The notes under the pieces: model-generated | What the model saw: the letters and a program-made list of their open reading frames with translations, nothing else | What the model was told of the DNA's origin: nothing | Database searches by the model: none | Translations under genes and position numbers: made by a program | DNA from: Flavobacterium amnicola | Lineage (GTDB): Bacteria; Bacteroidota; Bacteroidia; Flavobacteriales; Flavobacteriaceae | Length of the DNA: 64,000 nucleotides | Assembly: GCF_004122165.1 (NCBI RefSeq) | Contig: NZ_SBKO01000001.1 | Span: 806,001 to 870,000 of the forward strand | Direction of reading: 5' to 3' | Shown: positions 16,134 to 25,130 of the stretch, in pieces | Layout of the letters: each line of letters starts with the position of its first letter | How positions within the stretch are numbered: position 1 is the stretch's first letter

Positions 16134-16793
16134 TTTATAATAATTGATACATTGGATAATCACATTCTCAACAGAAGGTTGATTGGCGATTACGATATTT
16201 TGACTATACTTTTCGACTGCTTCTGCGGTGGTGTCTCCAATACAAAAACAAACTTCAGTAGTAATTTTATTGTCTTTAGTGTAACTTTCTACTCCCGATG
16301 GACTGAAAAACAAGAGGGCATCCGACTTTGAATTTATTTTTTGAGGAGTTAAAAGGGTTTGGTAGACTTCAATTTCATTGAATGTAATTCCGTTTTCGGT
16401 TAACAATTCCGGCAAGGTGTCCCGACGTAAATTGCCACTAAAAAAAGTATAGGTAGTGTCTGCATAAACCAAACTGATGATTTCAGCTAAATCGGCTGCA
16501 TAACCTGTGTATGCTTCCACTTTAAAACCCTTTTCTTCCAGTAGTGCTTTGGTTTTTAAACCCACACAAAAAACGGATTTGTTTTTTAATTTTTCTACCT
16601 CTTTATTTTCTAGAATGGCATAAACGGCATTTTGACTGGTAAAAATCAAGGTTTCATTCGTGTTTTTTAATTCGAATGGTTGGTGCATAATTTGAATAAA
16701 ATCAGCTTCAATAACCGAAAAACCAGCATTCAATAAGAACTGTTTCTGATTGATCTGAAGTTTTTTGGTCGATAAAATTCGTGTCTCTGCCAT
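16122..16793 (-). CDS. hemD: Uroporphyrinogen-III synthase
   Basis: Cyclises hydroxymethylbilane with inversion of ring D to uroporphyrinogen III. The family is poorly conserved, but the 223-residue length, the two-lobed pattern, and local features fit: [29 protein letters not shown], and the C-terminal [12 protein letters not shown] with [11 protein letters not shown]. The ATG at 16793 (MAETRIL) is chosen because the longer frame runs through a terminator and the TM2 gene on the same strand. An exact -7 box lies 18 nt upstream, so hemD heads its own unit with hemE downstream. Its last codons belong to the heptamer array. Confidence 0.9.
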   Translation of the reverse strand: MAETRILSTKKLQINQKQFLLNAGFSVIEADFIQIMHQPFELKNTNETLIFTSQNAVYAILENKEVEKLKNKSVFCVGLKTKALLEEKGFKVEAYTGYAADLAEIISLVYADTTYTFFSGNLRRDTLPELLTENGITFNEIEVYQTLLTPQKINSKSDALLFFSPSGVESYTKDNKITTEVCFCIGDTTAEAVEKYSQNIVIANQPSVENVIIQCINYYKADC

Positions 16794-16811
16794 TTTTTTG
16801 AAAACTTTTGC

Positions 16812-16819
16812 AAAGATAA
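16812..16819 (-). promoter_or_regulatory. -7 promoter box for hemD
   Basis: On the minus strand this is TATCTTTG, an exact TANNTTTG match, 18 nt before the hemD start and just downstream of the TM2 terminator. No TTTG is seen at the -33 spacing. Confidence 0.6.
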
Positions 16820-16850
16820 GGAAACCAATTGTATTTTGGCAGAAGTAATA

Positions 16851-16880
16851 AAAAAGCGGTAACTTTAAGATTACCGCTTT
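16851..16880 (-). terminator. Terminator of the TM2 gene unit
   Basis: A 9-bp stem (AAGCGGTAA with TTACCGCTT) with an 8-nt loop runs into T6 on the minus strand, directly after the TM2 stop codon and before the hemD promoter. Confidence 0.88.
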
Positions 16881-16888
16881 GTATTTTA

Positions 16889-17170
16889 TTAGAACCAGGC
16901 TTTTTTGTTGGCTTGATATGTTTGATAAAATTCTTCGTCTGATTTGGTAAGGTAAATAATGCCTTCTATAAATCCTACAAGACTTCCAATTCCGCAAGTC
17001 ACAACAGTAATTACTAGCTGAATAATTCCTTCAGTGGTATACCCTAATATGAATTTGTGAATTCCTAATCCTCCGAATAAAATGCCCATGACTCCAGCTA
17101 GGACTTTTTTGTTTTCTTGTCTAGGTTGTGCTGGATTGTTCCAGGTTTCTGTTGGTTTTGATGTTTCCAT
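16889..17170 (-). CDS. TM2-domain membrane protein
   Basis: A protein of 93 residues. A polar, Pro/Asn-rich N-terminus (~25 residues) is followed by a TM2 domain: two transmembrane helices joined by a tight turn, with the signature GGLGIHKFILGYTTEGIIQL and a second helix through ITVVTCGIGSLVGFIEGIIYL. The C-terminus after the second helix is short and polar. TM2 proteins are inner-membrane proteins of uncertain function. The start lies 3 nt after the stop of the neighbouring four-helix membrane protein gene, so they are co-transcribed, and a terminator follows. Confidence 0.88.
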   Translation of the reverse strand: METSKPTETWNNPAQPRQENKKVLAGVMGILFGGLGIHKFILGYTTEGIIQLVITVVTCGIGSLVGFIEGIIYLTKSDEEFYQTYQANKKAWF

Positions 17171-17173
17171 TTT

Positions 17174-17590
17174 TTAGTTTGAGTTATGATTATTTATATG
17201 ATGAATTTTTTTATAGAAAAAAGTGGTTGCAATGATTAAAATGATACCTTCAATGGTAAAGGCAAACATCGCATCTATATTGCCTGAAATATACGTACAG
17301 CCGAAGCCAAATACGGAAAGGCCAATTCCCAAAACCAGTACTTGAATTCTAGCAATGTGACTGCCGATTAAAATATGAGGGGTAACACTTAAAAGCCATA
17401 TGCCCGATACCAACATCATAATGGAAGAATAGAGCCATATCATTCGCATGCCATTAGCGGCAGGTTCTTGGATTTCTCCTTTGGCGATGTGTTCTAAAAC
17501 AGCTTGCATACCGAGAAAAGCATGAGGAAAAAAACTCAAACAGGTAATAATCCCGATCGTCATAACCATGTAATAACTTACTTTATTCAT
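17174..17590 (-). CDS. Small four-helix membrane protein, unknown function
   Basis: About 138 residues from the ATG at 17590 (MNKVSYYM); a longer frame starting at 17617 is possible but lies inside the upstream dehydrogenase gene. Four hydrophobic segments are visible, at roughly residues 5-25, 50-70, 75-100 and 105-125, with a polar loop (LEHIAKGEIQEPAANGM) after the first and a His/Asn-rich tail. No family is recognised. Its start overlaps the end of the 2-hydroxyacid dehydrogenase gene by 8 nt and its stop is 3 nt from the TM2 gene, so it is the middle gene of a three-gene operon. Confidence 0.7.
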   Translation of the reverse strand: MNKVSYYMVMTIGIITCLSFFPHAFLGMQAVLEHIAKGEIQEPAANGMRMIWLYSSIMMLVSGIWLLSVTPHILIGSHIARIQVLVLGIGLSVFGFGCTYISGNIDAMFAFTIEGIILIIATTFFYKKIHHINNHNSN

Positions 17591-18539
17591 TTGGATACAA
17601 TTTAATGATTTTATCAACGATCACTTGTGCTAATTTGATCTTGCTTTCCTGTGTCCAACCCGCAATGTGCGGAGTTAACAGTGTGTTTTTTGCTTTTAAA
17701 AGAGTGTCAAATGCGGCTGGTTTTTCGCCTTCAAAAAGGGTTTCAAACGATAGTTTTTCATATTCTAAAACATCTAATCCTGCGCCTAATATTTTACCCG
17801 ATTGCAAAGCTTCCACTAAATCGGCGGTCACGACACTTTTACCACGAGCGGTATTGATAAGCCAAAATGGTTTTGCAAACGCATTTATAAAAGAAGCATC
17901 GACCATTTTATCGGTTTGAGGTGTCCAAGGGATGTGTAAACTCAAAACGTCTGCTTGTTCTTGTAATTCTGTCAAGCTGACTTGAGTCGCATTTTCATCT
18001 CCAACATTTTCTAAAATATCATGGCATAACACTTTGACATCAAAACCACGAAGTTTTTTGGCAAACGCTTTTCCCATGTTGCCATAACCAATAATGCCTA
18101 CGGTTTTTCCATCCAATTCATGTCCACGATTCGATTCCCGGTTCCATTGACCCGATCGCACTTCACTATCGGCTGTATTGAGATTGTTGAAAAGGGAAAG
18201 TAACATTCCAAGGGCGTGTTCGCCAACTGCATTTCTATTGCCTTCCGGCGCTGCGATGAGGTGAATTCTTTTTGCACTTGCATAATCACAATCAATGCTT
18301 TCTAAACCAGCACCCACTCGTGCTATAAATTGTAAGTTGGTGGCTTTGTCTAAAAATGTTTTGTCAATTTTGAACCGACTGCGAATCACAATCCCATGAT
18401 AATCGGAAATTTTGGACTCAACAGCTTCTTTGGAAGATGTAAAATCTTCAAAATTTTGAAAGCCAGCTTCTTGCAATTGTTTCCACAACAAAGCATGATT
18501 ACTATCTAAATGAAGAATTTTGATATCGTTTGGTTTCAA
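17583..18539 (-). CDS. D-isomer-specific 2-hydroxyacid dehydrogenase (phosphoglycerate dehydrogenase-like)
   Basis: An NAD-dependent oxidoreductase of 318 residues. The Rossmann motif is VGIIGYGNMGKAFAKKL and the catalytic Arg sits in INTARGKSVV. The catalytic Glu is near LDVLEYEK and the catalytic His is in PHIAGWTQES. The length fits short-form SerA-like enzymes without an ACT domain, so 3-phosphoglycerate is a plausible substrate, but glyoxylate/hydroxypyruvate reductase activity cannot be excluded. It is the first gene of the unit with the four-helix and TM2 membrane proteins. Confidence 0.85.
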   Translation of the reverse strand: MKPNDIKILHLDSNHALLWKQLQEAGFQNFEDFTSSKEAVESKISDYHGIVIRSRFKIDKTFLDKATNLQFIARVGAGLESIDCDYASAKRIHLIAAPEGNRNAVGEHALGMLLSLFNNLNTADSEVRSGQWNRESNRGHELDGKTVGIIGYGNMGKAFAKKLRGFDVKVLCHDILENVGDENATQVSLTELQEQADVLSLHIPWTPQTDKMVDASFINAFAKPFWLINTARGKSVVTADLVEALQSGKILGAGLDVLEYEKLSFETLFEGEKPAAFDTLLKAKNTLLTPHIAGWTQESKIKLAQVIVDKIIKLYPNE

Positions 18540-18557
18540 AATAGAATTCTAATTTAT

Positions 18558-18565
18558 CAAATGTA
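18558..18565 (-). promoter_or_regulatory. -7 promoter box for the 2-hydroxyacid dehydrogenase operon
   Basis: On the minus strand this is TACATTTG, an exact TANNTTTG match, 18 nt before the start codon. It overlaps a 7-bp inverted repeat (ATCAAAT at 18556-18562 and ATTTGAT at 18569-18575), which could be an operator. Confidence 0.55.
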
Positions 18566-18622
18566 CTAATTTGATTTGAAAAATAAAAAGTGATTTTTGG
18601 TTGCCTGATGTTTTGGATTTTT

Positions 18623-18657
18623 TTCAAAAAAAAGAGCCTCACATTTGCGAGGCTCTT
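18623..18657 (-). terminator. Terminator of the M13 peptidase gene
   Basis: A 9-bp stem (AAGAGCCTC with GAGGCTCTT) with an 8-nt loop runs into a T-rich tract on the minus strand. It follows the peptidase stop codon. Confidence 0.9.
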
Positions 18658-18668
18658 GCATTATTTTA

Positions 18669-20720
18669 TTACCAAATTTTCACTCGATTTTCTGGTTTTA
18701 AATACAGTTTGTCTCCTTCTTTAATATCAAACGCTTGATAAAAAGCATCTACATTTTGAAGTGGTACGTAAGCACGATACATTCCTGGTGAATGCGGATC
18801 GGTTTTTACTTGATTTTTGATGGCTTCATCTCTCATTTTAGAACGCCAAATGGTTCCCCAAGAGATATAAAAACGTTGTTCTGGTGTAAAATCATCGATT
18901 AAACCTGGATTTCCATTTTTCTTTAAGAATAATTGTAAACCATCATAAGCTGCATTTACGCCTCCAAGATCTCCAATATTTTCGCCAAGTGTAAATTTAC
19001 CATCTACAAATGTCCCAGGAAGGGGTTCTAACGCACTGTATTGTGCAGCCAAAGCACCTCCAAGACCAGTAAATTGTTTTAAATCATCTTCTGTCCACCA
19101 GTTTTTTAGGTTTCCATCGGCATCATATCGAGAACCCGAATCATCGAAACCATGAGAGATTTCGTGACCAATTACAGCGCCAATTCCACCATAATTTACC
19201 GCTTCATCTGCTTTGTAATCGTAGAAAGGAGGTTGTAAAATAGCTGCAGGGAAAACAATTTCGTTATAAGATGGATTAAAATAGGCGTTTACCGTTTGTG
19301 GTGACATACCCCAACGGGTTTTGTCTACTGGTTTTTGTAAATCGGCTAGGTTTTCGATAAAGCCCCAACGCGCTACATTTTTCATGTTATCGTAGTAGTT
19401 TCCACCTTCTTCTTTCGATTCGATTACAAGTTTAGAATAATCTTTCCACTTGTCCGGATAACCAATTTTTACAGTCGATTTTCTTAATTTTTCGATTGCA
19501 CCTTTGCGGGTTTCAGGTGTCATCCATGGAAGGTTGTTAATTCTGTTTTCAAAAGCTAAAAACACATTTTCAATCATGGCTTTTGCTTTTTCTTTAGCTT
19601 CAGCAGGGAATTTTTTCTCTACGTATAATTTTCCAAGAGCTTCTCCAACCACTCCGTTTACCACTTGCAATGCTCTTTCTTCACGGGGACGTTGTTTTAA
19701 AGCGCCGGTCAATGTTTTGCTGTAAAAATCCCAATTGGCATTTTCGATATCGGTAGTTAAAACACCGGTTGATTTATTAATCAATGTCCAACGTAAATAC
19801 GCTTTCCAATCTTCTACTTTATTTGCTTTGAAAATGTCTTCTAAAGCGGCCATATATTTCGGTTGTGACACTACTAAAGAATCTATTTTTCCAATTCCAA
19901 TTCCTTGTAAATACCCATTCCAGTTAACTGATGGAGTCATTTTTTGCAAATCGGCAACTGTCATTGGGTTGTATGTTTTTCTTCTATCGCGACGTTCCAC
20001 ACGATCCAGACGTGGACGAGCCATTTCAGTTTCTAGTGCTAATACTTTTTCGGCATTTTGCTTTGCTATTTCAGGTTTTTCACCTAAAAATTGAAGCATT
20101 CTAGCTACGTGAGCCACATATTTTTCTCTTTTTTCTTTAGAATCCTTATCATCAGAAACATAATAATCACGATCAGGTAATCCGACACTTCCTAAACTGA
20201 TGTAAACGACATTTCGGTTGGAATTTTTAGCATCTGGACCGATTCCAGCGCTGTAAAATCCAAGTCCACCTTCAGGAGTCATCTCTGTGATTAATTGGTT
20301 AACTTCTGCAACTGATTTGATAGCGTTTATTTTCGCTAGATAAGGTTTTAAAGGTTTTATTCCTTGTTTGTTTCTGGCCACAGTATCCATAAAAGTACGG
20401 TATACATTTACGGCTTTTGCCTGATCTGATTTAGGGTCTAATTTTTTTGAAGCCGCTTCTTTCAAGATGGCTAAAGCATCTTTGTCGGTATTTTGACGAA
20501 GTTCGTCAAAACTTCCCCAACGGGTTTTATCGGCTGGGATTTCAGTTTTATCATACCAGGTTCCGTTTACGAAACGAAAAAAATCGTCACCGGGTTTAAC
20601 GGTTCTATCCATAAACTCCAGGTTGATTCCAGGGTTTGGTTTGGTCATTTGAGCAAATGTAGTATGCCCAAACAATGAAAATACCGTAATACTTCCAACA
20701 GTTAGTAGGTTTTTTTTCAT
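18669..20720 (-). CDS. M13-family (neprilysin/PepO-like) zinc metallopeptidase
   Basis: A protein of 683 residues using the ATG at 20720 (MKKNLLTV), which gives a clean signal peptide ending TTFAQ; the frame extends 15 codons further, but these are polar and lie downstream of a good promoter. The catalytic site is VIGHEISHGFDDSG (HExxH) with the downstream ENIGDLGG glutamate motif. The conserved NAYYxP-type substrate motif appears as VNAYFNPSYNEIVFPA. M13 enzymes are oligopeptidases; this one is probably periplasmic or surface-lipid-free and degrades small peptides. It is a single-gene unit. Confidence 0.93.
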   Translation of the reverse strand: MKKNLLTVGSITVFSLFGHTTFAQMTKPNPGINLEFMDRTVKPGDDFFRFVNGTWYDKTEIPADKTRWGSFDELRQNTDKDALAILKEAASKKLDPKSDQAKAVNVYRTFMDTVARNKQGIKPLKPYLAKINAIKSVAEVNQLITEMTPEGGLGFYSAGIGPDAKNSNRNVVYISLGSVGLPDRDYYVSDDKDSKEKREKYVAHVARMLQFLGEKPEIAKQNAEKVLALETEMARPRLDRVERRDRRKTYNPMTVADLQKMTPSVNWNGYLQGIGIGKIDSLVVSQPKYMAALEDIFKANKVEDWKAYLRWTLINKSTGVLTTDIENANWDFYSKTLTGALKQRPREERALQVVNGVVGEALGKLYVEKKFPAEAKEKAKAMIENVFLAFENRINNLPWMTPETRKGAIEKLRKSTVKIGYPDKWKDYSKLVIESKEEGGNYYDNMKNVARWGFIENLADLQKPVDKTRWGMSPQTVNAYFNPSYNEIVFPAAILQPPFYDYKADEAVNYGGIGAVIGHEISHGFDDSGSRYDADGNLKNWWTEDDLKQFTGLGGALAAQYSALEPLPGTFVDGKFTLGENIGDLGGVNAAYDGLQLFLKKNGNPGLIDDFTPEQRFYISWGTIWRSKMRDEAIKNQVKTDPHSPGMYRAYVPLQNVDAFYQAFDIKEGDKLYLKPENRVKIW

Positions 20721-20781
20721 AATTGAATTTGTTTTGGATTTTAGCATTAGTCCCTTTTTTTTCAAAAAGTTACAATGATGC

Positions 20782-20811
20782 CAAATTTATACAAAATCAA
20801 AAAAGGACAAT
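20782..20811 (-). promoter_or_regulatory. Promoter of the M13 peptidase gene
   Basis: On the minus strand the -7 box is TAAATTTG (20782-20789, an exact match), with ATTG at 20808-20811, 18 nt upstream, as the -33 element. The leader to the ATG is about 60 nt. Confidence 0.6.
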
Positions 20812-20837
20812 AGAATTTAACATTCTTTAAGAGAAAA

Positions 20838-20868
20838 TAAAAAAGCGGCAAGAAATTCTTACCGCTTT
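20838..20868 (-). terminator. Terminator of the T9SS beta-propeller gene
   Basis: An AAAGCGG arm pairs with CCGCTTT; inside it a second short pairing (AAGAA with TTCTT) continues after one mismatch. On the minus strand it runs into a T-rich tract. Confidence 0.82.
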
Positions 20869-20887
20869 GAAGTATAATGTATTATAA

Positions 20888-23800
20888 TTAATTTTTAATA
20901 ATTCTTTTTACGATGTTTTGTTTGTCAGAGATTATTTTAACAAAATAAATTCCAGTTGCGGTATTCGACAAATCCAGTTGGTATTGATTTTGTATTATTT
21001 TTCCGGTTTCAAAAATAATTTTTCCAGCAACATCATATACTTGTAATTTATCGATTGGTTTATCACCCAAAGAAATGGTAAAAATATCTTTTGAAGGGTT
21101 AGGATAAATCGCGATGTTTTTTAACTCAAATTCTTGGTTAGAAAGTGTGCCTTCAATTACAAAATCGTCAACGGTTACTCCTAAATCGGTTTGTGCACCA
21201 TCGGAATGGAAAACAATTCTAAAAATCACATTCGATTGCCCTATTAAACTGTTTAATCCATAAAAATAAGTTGTTAATGCAGGTACGGCACCCGATCCAT
21301 TGCTTCCACCTGTTCCACCTGTCCATTGCGCTCCAGGACAATTATAGCAATCATTTCCCGCAGTAGCTACTGTTCGATTACTATTGTACCAATTAGTGCC
21401 TTGCGTTCCTAAGACTGACCATGTTTGTCCCATATTGGTAGAGTATTCAACATAGACAACATCCCAGTTTTCTTCTAATGCAAATCCCATTTTGAATCGA
21501 ATAACTGGGTTTACAGCATTGGTTAAATTATAACATTTTGAATATAAAAACTCCTTTTTATTGTCGGCATAATTAGAACTAATGCCTACAGTATACACAT
21601 TATTTCCAGGAGTGGCTAAAGCACCATTCGTATTAATTCCTTTTTGCCAAACACCAGAACAACCTGCTGCTGAAGTTAATAAGTCATCGGTTGCCGATTC
21701 AAATGTATTAATTACACCTAATGCTTCTGAATTATTGATATAAAATACTGTTTTTCCAGAATTATTATCGGAATAAGCATCTCCTGCTACATTAGCAATT
21801 ATATTTAAAGTATAAGCTCCTTTATTTGAAATGGTTATCGTTGGAATATTAATGTTTTGAGTAGTATTTGGTGAAATAGTTCCATTCCAAACATAGTTTT
21901 GTGCACCTGTTCCGTAATCATAATTTAAAGTAACTTGACTAATAGCCGTTGAACCGTTATTTTTTACAGTTACTACAGGTGAAATATTTCCCGCGCAGTT
22001 AATTTCTGAGGTTGGACTTGTAATTTCTACTAATTTCACATCGTTTGATACTGTTTCAGTAGGAATTGGAGTTTGCCAAATGCCACGACCATAGGTAGCC
22101 GCTGTTAGAATATTGTCTTCTAAGTTTACTTCTAAATCGGAAACTGATACATTCGGTAGGTTTATTTCAAATGGCTCCCATTGCGCCATTGAATCATCGC
22201 GGTAATATACTCCCAAAGAGGTGCCTAAATACAACGGATTTAAAGAATGTCTGCCTTGGTGTTTGATTACATTTTTTCCAACAGCAGGTAAATTTTGAGA
22301 AAAAGAAGTGAAAGTCGCACCTCCGTCTGTCGATTTTAAAGCCAATCCTCCCGTTCCAGAAGTGGTTAAATACACAATACTGTTATTGGAATGATTTACA
22401 CATATAGAAGTTATAGTCCCAGTTGCGGTATACACTAAACTGAAATTTATTCCTTTGTCAACACTTTTGTATAATTGACTTCCATTTGAAACAAACATGA
22501 TATTATCATTATTTGGAGCGACTGCAATTTGTTCTACATCTCCTGAACCAATTGTAGTATTACTTTGCACATCCCAGTTGAAGGTACAAGTATTTAATTT
22601 GTAGAGGCGATTATAACCTGCAAACAAATCTCCAGAATTATTCATCATTAAAGGAGTCACCCAATTTCCACCATCGTCATTGGTACCCGTTTCGGTAGCG
22701 GGAGCACTAACGCCAGTTCCAACGCTTTCTCCAGCATCATTACTAATGTATAAACCACCTCCAAATTGAATAAAGCCATAATAATTATTACTGTTGGTAG
22801 GGTCTACAGCTGTATCCATACCATCGGCTCCATAGTAGTTTTTCCAATTATTGCTACTGTAAGCATGTCCGCCATTGTCTTGCAAACCACCCACCATTTT
22901 GCCAGCGGATTGTTTGGAAACGGCTACTTTATAAAACTGACTAATTTGCAATCCAGCTGTTAAGTCGGTAAAGTTAATTCCGTTATCTGTAGATACATAA
23001 ATACCTCCATCAGTTCCAGCATATAATTTTGAACCATAATAACGTAAAAAATGAATATCGGCATGGGTATAAGCAGCACCAGTTGGGTTACTCCAATCGT
23101 TAAGTTTGGTAAATCCTAATCCACCGTTGGTCGATTTCCAAACGTTCAATACACCGGTATAAATTTCATCCCTGTTAGAAGACGAAACAGCTAGCGCCAT
23201 GTCATAATAGGCTTGACCTGAACCATCAAAAATAGCAGGTGTTGCTGCTGTAGAAATTTTGGTCCAGTTGGTACCCGAATTCGTTGATCGATATATCCCT
23301 TGAAATGCTTGGGCGGATGTTGAGCTTAAAATATAAACATAATTTGCATCGGCTGCAGTAACATCAAGATTTAACCTTCCTGAAATAGCTGGTAAACCAG
23401 TGTTTATTTGTGTAAAAGTATCTCCTGTATTGGTTGATTTGTAAAAACCAGTATTACTCACCGCATACACGGTTGTAGGGTCACCTGGTTTTAATCGAAT
23501 ATTTCCTTTGGAAAAATTCCCAGTTCGGACATTTGTCCAAGTTGTTCCTCCATTGGAAGTTTTAAAAATACCCGTATTGGTAGCACACCATAAAATTTGG
23601 TTGTTACTAGGATGCATGATGATATCACCTGCATAATCAGACGTTCCGGCAAATGAAAGTCCTGTAGTGTTCCAAGTAAGTCCGCCATTTGTCGATTTTA
23701 GTACTCCGACCGAATAGGTGTCTTGACCATCTTTGTCACCCGTTGCAATATAAATTACGTTAGAGTTAGTATGATCTACGGTAATACCCGAAACGCCAAT

Positions 23801-24322
23801 TTGTGGCAATTGATCTGATAATGGCGTCCAGTTAGCTCCCGAATTAGTAGATTTCCAAATCCCACCGGCTGGCGCTCCAATATAAATTGTATTGGCGTTT
23901 GAAGGGTCTACATATACAAAGTTAACCCTACCTTGACCCGAAGACCAAGACCCAGTATTGGTATGAGTAAAAGGCCCAATTGGCGTCCAATTGCTAGTTG
24001 GTAATGTTCTTGAAGTATTCTTTTTAGCATTATTTTTTTGTCTCCAAGCGTTCCAAAACTCTTCAGAAGTAAGTACGGTGCCATCCTCTTTTACAAGATT
24101 TTGCCAATAATTTTCCCAACGTTTAAATGGTTTGAAACCGCTTCCTTTTTTTCTGAAATCTTTATCTTTCCAGTATTCGTTAAACGAATTGGTGATTTCT
24201 TGAAAGTTTCTTGCTTGTTTTGAATCTCCTTTGTTCTGCATCCATGGTGCGTCATCGCTATATTGTCCAAAGCTGACAAAAAAGGAAAAAAGGAGTAATA
24301 CAGTGGTGTAAAATTTGTTCAT
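20888..24322 (-). CDS. Large secreted VPS10/BNR-type beta-propeller protein with T9SS sorting domain
   Basis: A protein of 1144 residues. Signal peptide 1-20 (ends SFGQ). Residues ~95-760 hold many sialidase/VPS10-like (BNR, Asp-box) repeats of the type S-T-N-G-G-x-T-W and S-x-D-x-G-x-x-F, predicting one or two beta-propellers. A CARDB-like region (~770-870) and a jelly-roll-like adhesion domain (~880-1050) follow. The C-terminal ~75 residues are a type A T9SS sorting domain (IAIYPNPSKDIF ... GIYFVKI ... IVKRIIKN). Proteins of this class are surface or released binding proteins; glycosidase activity is not shown by any motif I can see. It is monocistronic, with its own promoter and terminator, and divergent from the SCO1 gene. 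Confidence 0.88.
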   Translation of the reverse strand: MNKFYTTVLLLFSFFVSFGQYSDDAPWMQNKGDSKQARNFQEITNSFNEYWKDKDFRKKGSGFKPFKRWENYWQNLVKEDGTVLTSEEFWNAWRQKNNAKKNTSRTLPTSNWTPIGPFTHTNTGSWSSGQGRVNFVYVDPSNANTIYIGAPAGGIWKSTNSGANWTPLSDQLPQIGVSGITVDHTNSNVIYIATGDKDGQDTYSVGVLKSTNGGLTWNTTGLSFAGTSDYAGDIIMHPSNNQILWCATNTGIFKTSNGGTTWTNVRTGNFSKGNIRLKPGDPTTVYAVSNTGFYKSTNTGDTFTQINTGLPAISGRLNLDVTAADANYVYILSSTSAQAFQGIYRSTNSGTNWTKISTAATPAIFDGSGQAYYDMALAVSSSNRDEIYTGVLNVWKSTNGGLGFTKLNDWSNPTGAAYTHADIHFLRYYGSKLYAGTDGGIYVSTDNGINFTDLTAGLQISQFYKVAVSKQSAGKMVGGLQDNGGHAYSSNNWKNYYGADGMDTAVDPTNSNNYYGFIQFGGGLYISNDAGESVGTGVSAPATETGTNDDGGNWVTPLMMNNSGDLFAGYNRLYKLNTCTFNWDVQSNTTIGSGDVEQIAVAPNNDNIMFVSNGSQLYKSVDKGINFSLVYTATGTITSICVNHSNNSIVYLTTSGTGGLALKSTDGGATFTSFSQNLPAVGKNVIKHQGRHSLNPLYLGTSLGVYYRDDSMAQWEPFEINLPNVSVSDLEVNLEDNILTAATYGRGIWQTPIPTETVSNDVKLVEITSPTSEINCAGNISPVVTVKNNGSTAISQVTLNYDYGTGAQNYVWNGTISPNTTQNINIPTITISNKGAYTLNIIANVAGDAYSDNNSGKTVFYINNSEALGVINTFESATDDLLTSAAGCSGVWQKGINTNGALATPGNNVYTVGISSNYADNKKEFLYSKCYNLTNAVNPVIRFKMGFALEENWDVVYVEYSTNMGQTWSVLGTQGTNWYNSNRTVATAGNDCYNCPGAQWTGGTGGSNGSGAVPALTTYFYGLNSLIGQSNVIFRIVFHSDGAQTDLGVTVDDFVIEGTLSNQEFELKNIAIYPNPSKDIFTISLGDKPIDKLQVYDVAGKIIFETGKIIQNQYQLDLSNTATGIYFVKIISDKQNIVKRIIKN

Positions 24323-24338
24323 AGTAGTTAAATTTCAT

Positions 24339-24346
24339 CAAAAATA
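24339..24346 (-). promoter_or_regulatory. -7 promoter box for the T9SS beta-propeller gene
   Basis: On the minus strand this is TATTTTTG, an exact TANNTTTG match, 16 nt before the start codon. Confidence 0.5.
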
Positions 24347-24410
24347 AGAAGGAACGGTGTTAAATAAAATTATTTTGAAGCTTTTTAACAAAAGTCATTT
24401 CAAATTCAAT

Positions 24411-24418
24411 TAATTTTG
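24411..24418 (+). promoter_or_regulatory. -7 promoter box for the SCO1 gene
   Basis: TAATTTTG is an exact TANNTTTG match 9 nt before the ATG at 24428, implying a very short leader. No -33 TTTG is visible. Confidence 0.45.
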
Positions 24419-24427
24419 CAAATAAAA

Positions 24428-25096
24428 ATGTTGCGATTTTTAAATAGATTTAAAACGCTTTTAGTAGTACTATTCTTCCTTTCAATAGTTATTATTTCGT
24501 TGTTTTACTTTGTGTTAAACCCAAAAAAAACATTACCTGTATACACTCCTTCCATTGTGAATCCTGAATTGGTTGACACCACTGTTCAGCACATTGCAAA
24601 CAATCATTTTATTGCCGATTTTGCCTTTACCAATCAAAACGGAAAGACCATTACTCAAAAAGAATACGAAGGAAAAATTTATGTGGCCGATTTCTTTTTT
24701 ACAACCTGTCCATCTATTTGCCCCTTAATGACTGATAATATGGTGTGGTTACAAGAAAAAATCAAAAACAATCCGAAAGTAATGTTGTTGTCACATTCCG
24801 TGACGCCCGATATCGATAGTGTTCCTGTTTTAAAAGCCTATGCCAAAAGAAAAGGCGTGTTAGATTCGAAATGGAATTTGGTTACCGGCGATAAAAAAGA
24901 CATTTATTACATCGCAAGAAAATCGTATTTGGCGGTTAAAACAGGAAATCCTTCGGAATTATACGATATGGTGCATACTGAAAACTTTGTGCTGGTAGAT
25001 GAAAAGAGACGCGTTCGCGGATTTTACGATGGTACCAAACGTGAAGAAGTTGAAAAACTGTTAGCCGACATAAATTTCCTTAGTAACAAAGAATAA
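24428..25096 (+). CDS. SCO1/SenC-family copper chaperone / thioredoxin-fold protein
   Basis: A protein of 222 residues starting at the ATG at 24428; an in-frame TTG 12 nt upstream overlaps the -7 box. One N-terminal transmembrane helix (~10-30) anchors a periplasmic thioredoxin-fold domain. The copper-binding CxxxC is Cys94/Cys98 in TTCPSICPLM and the third ligand is His183 in YDMVHTENF. SCO proteins deliver copper to the CuA site of cytochrome oxidase and can act as thiol reductases. The gene sits alone, upstream of mfd with a 34-nt gap that has no terminator, so read-through into mfd is likely. Confidence 0.92.
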   Translation: MLRFLNRFKTLLVVLFFLSIVIISLFYFVLNPKKTLPVYTPSIVNPELVDTTVQHIANNHFIADFAFTNQNGKTITQKEYEGKIYVADFFFTTCPSICPLMTDNMVWLQEKIKNNPKVMLLSHSVTPDIDSVPVLKAYAKRKGVLDSKWNLVTGDKKDIYYIARKSYLAVKTGNPSELYDMVHTENFVLVDEKRRVRGFYDGTKREEVEKLLADINFLSNKE

Positions 25097-25130
25097 TTTT
25101 CAAACCATTTTTACTTCAAATACAACCATC

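Noticed and set aside
16794-16997. N-terminal extension of the hemD reading frame
   Set aside because: These codons overlap the TM2 gene, a terminator and the hemD promoter, and translate to low-complexity sequence unlike any HemD.
20888-24322. Sialidase activity of the BNR-repeat protein
   Set aside because: Asp-box repeats alone do not show glycosidase function, and I find no sialidase catalytic signature such as the arginine triad context.
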